This document shows positions 43,845 through 51,031 of a stretch of 64,000 nucleotides of DNA, in pieces. Numbering within the stretch: the first letter of the stretch is position 1; each line of letters starts with the position of its first letter. The DNA comes from Pontibacter vulgaris (lineage in GTDB: Bacteria > Bacteroidota > Bacteroidia > Cytophagales > Hymenobacteraceae), in assembly GCF_022758145.1 (NCBI RefSeq), contig NZ_JAJVDH010000003.1, positions 868,001 through 932,000 of the forward strand, read 5' to 3'. The position numbers were made by a program, and so were the translations under genes. Under the pieces are notes generated by a model, which ran no database searches, had not been told where the DNA came from, and saw nothing but the letters and a program-made list of their open reading frames with translations.

Positions 43845-45110
43845 ATGCCTCTAAACCATACTATGCAACAATTTCTTTCAAAGTTCTTTTCATTAGGGCT
43901 TGTAGTTTTAATCCTGTTTCTCATCGACCTTTACGTTTTCCAGGCAGTCAGAACGGTAACACAAAACCTGTCGCCGGTGGGGCAGCGGGTGATTTATACT
44001 TTATTTTGGTTGATTTTTGCCATAACGTCAGCAACTTTCATCTTCATAACTGCCACACGTGGCAGCATTTCGCTTAGCTTTTTTAAGACATACCTTACCA
44101 GCGCCCTTTTCATTCTTTTCGCCTCTAAGCTGGTAGTGGTTGTTTTTTTAATACTAGATGACCTGGTGAGGCTGGGCAAAATGGCTTTAAACGCCGCTTC
44201 CACCGATGCCTCATTCGATCCATCGCGTAATGCCTTCCTGAACCAGATGGGCCTGGTTTTGGCAGCTGTACCCTTCTCTGCTTTTATTTATGGTATGGTA
44301 AAAGGCGCTTATGATTACCGTGTAAAGCGTGTTACCCTCAAATTCCCTAACCTGCCCCAAGCTTTTGATGGCTATAAAATGCTCCAGATCTCGGATCTGC
44401 ACACAGGCAGCTTCACTTCTACAGCCCCTCTAAAAGAAGCTGTAAAGCTAATTAACAAGCAGGAGGCAGACCTGGTATTTTTCACCGGCGACCTTGTAAA
44501 CAACATGGCTGTTGAACTGACTGACCACCTGGATACCTTAAAAGAGATAAAAGCGAAAGAAGGTGTATACTCCATACTAGGCAACCACGACTATGGCGAT
44601 TATGTAACCTGGGAAAGCCTTGAGGCAAAGCAGCAAAACCTGCGAAACCTGGTGGCGGCACATGGCAAAATGGGCTGGGATATACTCCTGAACGAACATC
44701 GCCGCATCGAAAAAGATGGTGAGCACATAGCTATACTTGGGGTAGAAAACTGGGGCAACCGACACGGCTTTCCGAAGTATGGCAAACTGCACCAGGCCCA
44801 TCAGGGTACGGCTGAAAGCCCGTTCAAGGTGCTGCTCTCTCACGACCCCTCACACTGGGATGGCGAAGTAAACCACCTTTACCCCGACATTGACCTGACC
44901 TTATCCGGACACACACATGGCATGCAGTTTGGCGTTAACATACCTGGCCTTAAGTGGAGCCCGGTTCAGTACATTTACAAGCACTGGGCAGGACTTTATA
45001 AGAAAGGAGAGCAGTACCTGTATGTAAATACCGGCCTGGGCTTTTTAGGCTATCCGGGCCGCGTGGGCTTTCTGCCAGAAATTACGGTATTCGAACTGAA
45101 GAAAGCTTAA
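43845..45110 (+). CDS. Membrane-anchored metallophosphoesterase (YkuE/YaeI-like)
   Basis: 421 residues, ATG at 43845 (a second ATG at 43863 is possible). Four N-terminal transmembrane segments (about 10-150), then a calcineurin-like domain. All metal motifs are present: QISDLHTGS (Asp, His), FFTGDLVNN, LGNHDYG, LLSHDP and SGHTHGMQFG. YkuE-type proteins hydrolyse phosphoesters, and some act on lipid substrates such as UDP-diacylglucosamine. The substrate here is not known. Followed by a terminator at 45137. Confidence 0.86.
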   Translation: MPLNHTMQQFLSKFFSLGLVVLILFLIDLYVFQAVRTVTQNLSPVGQRVIYTLFWLIFAITSATFIFITATRGSISLSFFKTYLTSALFILFASKLVVVVFLILDDLVRLGKMALNAASTDASFDPSRNAFLNQMGLVLAAVPFSAFIYGMVKGAYDYRVKRVTLKFPNLPQAFDGYKMLQISDLHTGSFTSTAPLKEAVKLINKQEADLVFFTGDLVNNMAVELTDHLDTLKEIKAKEGVYSILGNHDYGDYVTWESLEAKQQNLRNLVAAHGKMGWDILLNEHRRIEKDGEHIAILGVENWGNRHGFPKYGKLHQAHQGTAESPFKVLLSHDPSHWDGEVNHLYPDIDLTLSGHTHGMQFGVNIPGLKWSPVQYIYKHWAGLYKKGEQYLYVNTGLGFLGYPGRVGFLPEITVFELKKA

Positions 45111-45414
45111 AGCCAATTACCTTATACTTCTACCTGAAAAGGGCGTAGCGCTATGCGCGCCCTTTTTCTGTTTACGCCCGGACTAACTTACCTTAAAAAG
45201 TATACACGAAAGCATTCTTAGGCATCAATACCTGACAATAGAGTGGTAATTCATCAATTTAAATTGCACTCTAAAACCCTCTGAAACAGCTTATACTACA
45301 TAAGCTTTAATGAACATAATCAGGGGCATACCGTAAAAAATGAGTGGTTCTGGAAAATTAGTTTTATACTATTTCGGGAGCCATTACATTTTAATTTCAT
45401 TAAGAGGGATGATT
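45111..45414. other. Intergenic leader of the 45415 lipoprotein
   Basis: 304 bp with a terminator at 45137-45166 and two dyads: AGAGTG...CACTCT around 45240-45272, which also pairs an inner AATT, and AGCTTAT/ATAAGCT at 45288-45306. These could form structure in the leader or bind a regulator. No gene. Confidence 0.45.
45137..45166 (+). terminator. Terminator of the metallophosphoesterase gene
   Basis: Stem AAAAGGGCG/CGCCCTTTT with an inner GCGC pairing, followed by TTCTGTTT. Confidence 0.65.
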
Positions 45415-46035
45415 ATGAAGAAGATATTTTTTTCGGTATGCTGTGCAGGTGCGCTCTTTTATACTTCGTGTAACGGAGACCGTGGAACTACTACGGAAGT
45501 GGTAGATGCTAATAAGAACGAGCAAGTAGACCCAAACACTATCAGGGGCTATGGCAATGAGCCCGCCAGTACCAATGTTCCGGCAGACGAAAATGCTGAC
45601 ATGATGTACCGCAAGCAGGCACAAACCACAGCCAGCATGATGGCAACCGATATGAAACTCGACAAAGCTACCCAGGATAAAGTGGCCGCCGTTTTGTACC
45701 AGCGCAACCAGCAAATGAGTGCCCTGGAAGACAGGTATAATTACAGCTCAACCAACCGCATGGGTGGCCAGGCCAAAAACGATACCGAGAACGATTCGGC
45801 CATGAACAAAAACACCAACATGGACGCCGCGCGCCCTAACAATGCCGGAAACAAGTATACAGGCAACGCGGCGAAAAACGATGCAATGGGCAATAACCTG
45901 AACATGACAGAAACCCAAATGAATGCTGAGCGCTCCAAAATAGACGCAAAAACCGACAAGGATATGAAAGCCATACTTACGCCGGAGCAGTATAGCACCT
46001 ATACTAAAAACCGTAGCAAGTACAGCAACATGTAG
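45415..46035 (+). CDS. Asn/Met-rich lipoprotein with LTxxQ-like ends
   Basis: About 206 residues from the ATG at 45415 (MKKIFFSVC), lipobox YTSC at about residues 17-20. The mature region has a helical stretch (about 70-110) of the kind MATDMKLDKATQDKVAAVLYQ, then an Asn/Met/Lys-rich low-complexity segment (about 115-175), then a second helix ending LTPEQYSTYTKNRSKY. The LTPEQ plus helix pattern recalls Spy/CpxP-like LTxxQ envelope chaperones. Similarity is weak and function unknown. Probably monocistronic. Confidence 0.68.
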   Translation: MKKIFFSVCCAGALFYTSCNGDRGTTTEVVDANKNEQVDPNTIRGYGNEPASTNVPADENADMMYRKQAQTTASMMATDMKLDKATQDKVAAVLYQRNQQMSALEDRYNYSSTNRMGGQAKNDTENDSAMNKNTNMDAARPNNAGNKYTGNAAKNDAMGNNLNMTETQMNAERSKIDAKTDKDMKAILTPEQYSTYTKNRSKYSNM

Positions 46036-46112
46036 CATTTATAAAAAACCAGCTTATGAAAGCTTACCAAAAGATAAACTAAGCTTTTAGGTTTACGTAT
46101 ACCTTATTAAAT

Positions 46113-46145
46113 GAAAGCCTGCAGCGCCCGTAGCTGCAGGCTTTC
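46113..46145 (+). terminator. Terminator-like hairpin after the Asn-rich lipoprotein
   Basis: Perfect 12-bp stem GAAAGCCTGCAG/CTGCAGGCTTTC with a 9-nt loop. No T-run follows, so it may be a processing hairpin instead. Confidence 0.6.
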
Positions 46146-46291
46146 GCTATTATAGCCTTTCAGTATTAGTTAACTTTGCATAACTTTATACTTTGCAATA
46201 TTTTAAATCGGAGTTGGTATAATTTTTTAACCTGTTATGGCGTATAGTAATAAGTTAATATTTCATTAACCTGCTGCCACCACCCCTTTAC

Positions 46292-46924
46292 ATGCTCCGA
46301 CACCCGCTATTATACTTCATTTTGGTTATTCTGCTGCTGGGCACTTTGCCAGCATCTGCACAGCATACCATACGGGTAAGCGGCACCATTCTGCAACCAG
46401 ACAAAAAAACACCTGTAGCAGGGGCAGGCATTATTAAAGTAGGTACCAACAAAGGCGTAGTTTCTGACGCAAAAGGCCAGTTTCTTATTGATATCCAACA
46501 GCAGGACACGCTCCTGATCCGGGCTATCGGCTATAAACCGCTTTTGTACCTTCCTAAAAAATTACCTGTTTCAGAAATCAGAACAACGATAGTGCTGCAG
46601 GAAGACAGCGTACTGCTGGGCGAAGTAGAAATTACCAGCCGTCCGTCTGAGGAAATGATACAGCGCGCTATCCGTAACATGAAACGCTCAGAGACCAGCC
46701 AGGTTAAAAACCCGGGCTATATTCCGGGCTCAGAGCCACCCCCTCCCCCGCCACCTACACCGGCTACCATGCTCAGCCCCATGACAATGCTGTATGAGAT
46801 GCTCTCCAAAGAAGGAAAGCAACGCCAGAAACTTCAGGAATTATACTTGCAACAGGAGCTGGAGCGCCGCAAAAAAGAGCGCGATAACTACAATAGGTTC
46901 TTTAAGGATAACAGAGGTTACTAA
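46292..46924 (+). CDS. Secreted protein with CarboxypepD_reg-like domain
   Basis: 210 residues, ATG at 46292, signal peptide to about 23. A carboxypeptidase-regulatory-like (transthyretin-type) beta-sandwich follows (about 26-115; ISVSGTILQPDKKT-type start, GVVSDAKGQFLIDI, DTLLIRAIGYKPL), as at the N-terminus of SusC-like receptors. A helix with two Arg/Lys clusters, a proline run (PPPPPPPTP, near 150), and a charged coiled-coil tail (about 170-205) come next. It is not a receptor since no plug or barrel follows. Unknown role. Confidence 0.72.
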   Translation: MLRHPLLYFILVILLLGTLPASAQHTIRVSGTILQPDKKTPVAGAGIIKVGTNKGVVSDAKGQFLIDIQQQDTLLIRAIGYKPLLYLPKKLPVSEIRTTIVLQEDSVLLGEVEITSRPSEEMIQRAIRNMKRSETSQVKNPGYIPGSEPPPPPPPTPATMLSPMTMLYEMLSKEGKQRQKLQELYLQQELERRKKERDNYNRFFKDNRGY

Positions 46925-47105
46925 TAAGTTTTCATCCCTGAAATACAGAATAGAGGAAATTATACTTTAAAAATTCTTAAAAACTGATTATCAACAACTT
47001 TATAGTATAGAATTTTATACTTCTACAAATCCTTTGAGCGCCTTTTATACTTTCGTCTGAACATTTAGCTGCTGCGTAGGTTAGGTAATACTAACACCTG
47101 ACACT

Positions 47106-47999
47106 ATGAAGATTGGTTACCCGTGCATGAACGAGACACTGGATTGTTCCTCAGCCAGAACTTTCCGGCTGGCATCTTATTCTGAAGAGCGCCTGATACA
47201 AACTGTAGAAATGAACCTGGCCTGCCTGCGCCGCATACTGGAGTATAACCTCGAACATGGCCTGCTCTTCTTCCGCCTTACCTCCGGGCTCGTACCTTTT
47301 GCCTCGCACGAAATTAATTCCTATAACTGGCAGGAGCATTTCAAGATGACCTTCCGGCGGCTGGGCGATTTTATTAAGAAGCATAACATGCGTATTTCCA
47401 TGCACCCCGATCAGTTTGTGGTGCTTAATTCTCCTAACCAGAACACAGTAAAGAACAGCATTGCAGAATTGGTTTACCAGGGCTCTATACTTGACCTGAT
47501 GGGCCTCGACAGCACTGCAAAATTACAGATACATGGCGGAGGTGCCTACGGCGATAAAGGGAGTGCGATCCATCGTTTTGCCGAAGTATACCACAGCCAG
47601 TTACCCGATGCCGTAAAAGCCCGCCTCTGTGTAGAGAACGACGACCGGACGTATAGTTTACAGGATTGCCTTGTACTGCATGAATTAACCGGCATGCCCG
47701 TTATACTTGATAACCTGCACCACGAGTGTGTGAATAATGGCGAACCGCTAAGCGAAGCTGTACTTCTGGCAGCCAGCACCTGGCACCCCGAAAAAGATGG
47801 CGTACTAATGATGGATTATAGCTCGCAATCGCCGGGCGAGCGCAAAGGCAAACACATCCAAAGTATACAGGAAGACCTGTTTCATGACTTTCTGGTAGAA
47901 ACCGAAGGCACAGAACTGGATGTAATGCTGGAAATTAAAGACAAAGAAGGCAGCGCCAGAAAAGCCCTGGAAGTAGCCCGCGCTATGGGCCGGCTATAG
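47106..47999 (+). CDS. uvsE: UV damage endonuclease UvsE
   Basis: 297 residues, ATG at 47106. UvsE/UVDE is a TIM-barrel metal nuclease that nicks 5' of UV photoproducts, giving light-independent repair outside nucleotide excision repair. Family segments are RRILEYNLEHGLLFFR, FRLTSG, MHPDQFVVLNSPN, IHGGGAYGDK, VENDDRTYS and LDNLHHECVNN, with the metal-binding His, Glu and Asp residues in the last ones. The C-terminal end overlaps the convergent DUF4112 gene by a few bases. Length is normal for bacteria. Confidence 0.93.
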   Translation: MKIGYPCMNETLDCSSARTFRLASYSEERLIQTVEMNLACLRRILEYNLEHGLLFFRLTSGLVPFASHEINSYNWQEHFKMTFRRLGDFIKKHNMRISMHPDQFVVLNSPNQNTVKNSIAELVYQGSILDLMGLDSTAKLQIHGGGAYGDKGSAIHRFAEVYHSQLPDAVKARLCVENDDRTYSLQDCLVLHELTGMPVILDNLHHECVNNGEPLSEAVLLAASTWHPEKDGVLMMDYSSQSPGERKGKHIQSIQEDLFHDFLVETEGTELDVMLEIKDKEGSARKALEVARAMGRL

Positions 48000-48491
48000 G
48001 TAACTCCCTATTAAATGGTAAATCCACTCGGCCAGTTGCCATAGCGCCCATAACAAAAGTATAAACAGTAACACAATACCCACTAAAGCCCCTATAATAA
48101 TGCCTTTGCCGCTGCCTTGATAACGGCCTTCTTCGTAGTGGCTGCGCAGCAGTTTTACGTTGCGTTGGTTGGCCTTAAAGAAAAAATCGAATACATTGCC
48201 CAGTACAGGTATACTACCCAGCAGCGTATCGAATGCAATGTTCAAAAGCATAAGCGCCACCACTTTTCCGCTGGCGCCATGTCGGGCCATGGTCATTACC
48301 AGCATAGCCGAAACACCAAACGAGGCCAGGTCGCCGGCAACGGGCAACAAGCCAAGTATAGGATCTAAACCAAAACGAAAATTAGTACCCGGCAACCGGA
48401 ACTGGTTATCCATCAGCTTTACAATGTGGTCTACCCACTTCAGCTTTTCAGATTGCGGCGTGCGCGTATAATGTGTGTTTTCAAGGGCCAT
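47994..48491 (-). CDS. DUF4112 family membrane protein
   Basis: 165 residues, ATG at 48491. Two hydrophobic parts: a moderately hydrophobic stretch with the DUF4112 marks LDPILGLLPVAGDLASFG and VLGNVFDFFFKANQRN, and a strong transmembrane segment (about 132-155). Function not known; the family is common in Bacteroidota and Proteobacteria. The gene overlaps uvsE by 6 bp in the convergent direction. Confidence 0.83.
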   Translation of the reverse strand: MALENTHYTRTPQSEKLKWVDHIVKLMDNQFRLPGTNFRFGLDPILGLLPVAGDLASFGVSAMLVMTMARHGASGKVVALMLLNIAFDTLLGSIPVLGNVFDFFFKANQRNVKLLRSHYEEGRYQGSGKGIIIGALVGIVLLFILLLWALWQLAEWIYHLIGSYL

Positions 48492-48554
48492 AAGCGCTTA
48501 TACGGAGCATTCCGCCAAAGGGTAAGCAGAGGTAAATTATGAGGCAGATCCGGC

Positions 48555-48878
48555 TTAATAGCGGTTTCGTTTTTTATAATTTTTCTTTTTACCGCCTGAT
48601 TTTTTATCCCACTTTTTACTTGGCTTGCTCTCTCTCCTACCATTCTCGTAGCGCATGCTGTGGCCATACTCATCTATAACTATGGCTTTGCTGCTTCTTT
48701 TAAGCGGGGAGCAGGAAGCAAGTATAACAACCACTAGCAGCAGTATACTTATACTTTGTAAAGCCGAGGTTAAAACCGGCTTTCGCGTTATGCCTGTATC
48801 TGGCACTTGTGCTTTTGTACTTATGATTTCTTCGGATACTTGCTGTAGTTGTAACGGTTTGAGTAAAATCTGTTTCAT
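48555..48878 (-). CDS. Small protein with internal lipobox and basic tail
   Basis: 107 residues, ATG at 48878. A polar N-terminus of about 40 residues precedes a hydrophobic core and lipobox ILASC at about residues 52-56, an unusually late signal; an undetected nearer start is possible. The mature part carries IVIDEYGHSMRYENG and then a strongly basic tail (KSGGKKKNYKKRNRY). It shares this plan with the next gene at 49022-49354, so the two look like tandem relatives. Function unknown. Confidence 0.6.
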   Translation of the reverse strand: MKQILLKPLQLQQVSEEIISTKAQVPDTGITRKPVLTSALQSISILLLVVVILASCSPLKRSSKAIVIDEYGHSMRYENGRRESKPSKKWDKKSGGKKKNYKKRNRY

Positions 48879-48974
48879 GTGTAGCTATTTTAAACATAGG
48901 CACATATACGACAAAACACAAAAACAGATAAATAATGTTATATAATATTCTGTTTACTATACTGATCATAAAAC

Positions 48975-49007
48975 AAAAAAGGCCAGCCGTTAAGCTGACC
49001 TCTTTTT
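48975..49007 (-). terminator. Terminator after the 49022 lipoprotein gene
   Basis: Stem GGCCAGC/GCTGACC (one wobble) with a 6-nt loop; on the minus strand a T-run (CTTTTTTGTTTT) follows. Confidence 0.7.
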
Positions 49008-49021
49008 GATGTATTTGGGTA

Positions 49022-49354
49022 TTAATGCTTTTTGCCTTTTCCTTTACCCTTGCCTTTTTTGCCAGGCGCAGCCTTAGCCGACGAAGAAGCAGAATTCTTG
49101 ATTATTACCGTATTCCCTCCTTTTTTGTGTTTGGTGTGTCCAGGGTTTGTAGTATAGGGGTGGTGTGGGTTATTAGGGTTCTTGTACCAGCCTTTGTGCA
49201 GGCCGTTATCTTTTTTAGAACTACCTATACGCACATTTCTACCATCTTCCACTACAATTACCCTACCCGACCTGGATGTTTTCTTAGAAGAGGAGCATGA
49301 AGCCAGCGTAGCAACCGCTGCCAGCATCAATAGCCCGTGTTTTAAAATTTGCAT
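49022..49354 (-). CDS. Small lipoprotein with Lys/Gly-rich tail
   Basis: 110 residues from the ATG at 49354 (MQILKHGLLMLAAV), lipobox TLASC at about 17-21. The mature chain begins SSSKKTSRSG, has VIVVEDGRNVRIG, a Pro/Asn/His segment, and ends in a Lys/Gly repeat (KKGKGKGKGKKH). Total charge is strongly positive, suggesting contact with DNA, LPS or other anions at the cell surface. Similar to the product of 48555-48878 in plan (lipobox, xIVxxEDG-type strand, basic tail). No known function. Confidence 0.72.
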   Translation of the reverse strand: MQILKHGLLMLAAVATLASCSSSKKTSRSGRVIVVEDGRNVRIGSSKKDNGLHKGWYKNPNNPHHPYTTNPGHTKHKKGGNTVIIKNSASSSAKAAPGKKGKGKGKGKKH

Positions 49355-49487
49355 GATAAAGTTTAGTAAACGTATTTCTGGCACCTTAACGTAAAGCGCC
49401 TTACAAAAGTATAAACTTCAAACCTCAATCCATAAAAACCACTGATGCTCAAGCCCTAAATTTACTTAAGCCTGCCTTAGCCAACAT

Positions 49488-49523
49488 AAAAAAGGCGCAG
49501 CTTATGGTAGCTGCGCCTTTTTT
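49488..49523. terminator. Strong terminator downstream of the sugar transporter
   Basis: Perfect 15-bp stem AAAAAAGGCGCAGCT/AGCTGCGCCTTTTTT with a 6-nt loop. For the minus-strand transporter it is just past the stop. A-run and T-run on both flanks allow action in both directions. Confidence 0.85.
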
Positions 49524-49576
49524 ATACTTTGGTTTTCTGATACAGTGCTTAAAGCCTGTTCTGAAGTATAACAATA

Positions 49577-50866
49577 TTATGATCTGATTTTATGGCCTGC
49601 CACAGCATAGTACAGGATAAACAGGTAGCAAGGCACCATTATCCAGTAAGCTTGTTGCGAGTTAAACGCATCTGAAAGCGAGCCATAAACCAATGGCAGA
49701 ATAGCACCACCGGCAATACCCATAATCAGAAGGGAAGAACCGATTTTTGTAAAACGACCTAACCCTGAAATAGCAAGCGGCCAGATAGCAGGCCACATCA
49801 GTGAGTTTGCCAAACCTAGCAGAGCGATAAACAATACCGAAGTATAACCTTCTGTAAGTATAGCAGCTATAGAAAACACAACGCCCAAAATAGCTGAAAT
49901 TTGTAAGGCTTTTTCCTGCTTCAAATATTTAGGAATGGCTACAATACCGATAACATAACCTACCAGCATGGCACCCAATGTAAACGATGTAAAGAATTTA
50001 GCAGTAGATAGCGCTATACCTTGCGAAGCGCCATAGCTGATAATCGTATCACCGGCCATTACCTCCACGCCCACATACAGGAAAAGGGCAATAACACCCA
50101 GCACCAGGTGCGGAAACTGGAAAATGCTTTTCTTATTAGTGTTGGCAGCTGCTACCGTTTCGTCTTCCTGGTCAGTATCGATTTCCGGTAAAGAGGATAA
50201 CAATACAAGTACAGCCAGTATTACCAGCACAACAGCCACAATAATGTATGGCGTTATCACACGTTCAGCCAGTGCATTCAATTCCAATGCTTTTTCTTCA
50301 AGGCTCAGTGTATCCAGTTTGCTAACCAGAGAGTCGGCATCAAGCAGTACAATGGTACCCAGTATAATTGGAGCCAGCATACCACCTATTTTGTTGCAGA
50401 TACCCATAATGCTGATGCGTTTTGCAGCACTTTCGGCAGGGCCCAGAATGGTAATGTATGGGTTAGATGCTGTTTGCAGCAAAGCAAGGCCAGTACCCTG
50501 TACAAATAGTCCCAGCAGGAAAACACTGTAAGTACGCGTTAAGGCGGCAGGTATAAATACCAATGCACCTATTGCCATTACAGCAAGTCCGGCAGCCATA
50601 CCTTTTTTAAAGCCTGTTACCTTTAAAACCCACGCCGATGGTATGGCCATTACCAGGTAAGAAATGTAAAAAGCAAAGGCTACCAGGTACGACTCAAAAT
50701 TAGTAAGCTCACAGGCTAACTTCAGGTAAGGAATCAGTACGGAGTTAAGCCAGGTAACGGAACCGAAAATAAAAAACAAGGCCCCGATGATCATAATATA
50801 CTTGGTGTAATTTGATCCGTTTGACTGTACTGCGGTATCCTTTGCAGTGGAAGCTACTTTTGTCAT
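49577..50866 (-). CDS. FucP-type sugar MFS transporter, probably for GlcNAc
   Basis: About 429 residues from the ATG at 50866 (a TTG ten codons upstream is open). Twelve hydrophobic segments. The TASNPYITILGP loop and the FFIFGSVTWLNSVLIPYLK start are signatures of the FucP/GluP/NagP branch (sugar/H+ symporters). The enclosing genes, GH20 hexosaminidase and NagB-PIG-L, make N-acetylglucosamine the likely substrate, as for NagP. That specificity is inferred from context. It lies at the end of the GlcNAc group with its own terminator. Confidence 0.85.
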   Translation of the reverse strand: MTKVASTAKDTAVQSNGSNYTKYIMIIGALFFIFGSVTWLNSVLIPYLKLACELTNFESYLVAFAFYISYLVMAIPSAWVLKVTGFKKGMAAGLAVMAIGALVFIPAALTRTYSVFLLGLFVQGTGLALLQTASNPYITILGPAESAAKRISIMGICNKIGGMLAPIILGTIVLLDADSLVSKLDTLSLEEKALELNALAERVITPYIIVAVVLVILAVLVLLSSLPEIDTDQEDETVAAANTNKKSIFQFPHLVLGVIALFLYVGVEVMAGDTIISYGASQGIALSTAKFFTSFTLGAMLVGYVIGIVAIPKYLKQEKALQISAILGVVFSIAAILTEGYTSVLFIALLGLANSLMWPAIWPLAISGLGRFTKIGSSLLIMGIAGGAILPLVYGSLSDAFNSQQAYWIMVPCYLFILYYAVAGHKIRS

Positions 50867-51031
50867 TGTGGTTAGTTTGTAGGTTATTCTGTGCAATCAG
50901 TTAGTGCTGCTTGGCAATTAACTTAAGCTTTCGGAAAGAAGACAATCCTTTATAAAAAGGCCAGTGTAATACTTTCTAACAAATCGCAGCATTAAGATAA
51001 AAAGAAAGATTGAAGCGCCATACTTCTTTTT

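Noticed and set aside
48160..48471. 103-codon frame opposite DUF4112
   Set aside because: Antisense shadow; the minus-strand gene has clear family motifs and membrane segment.
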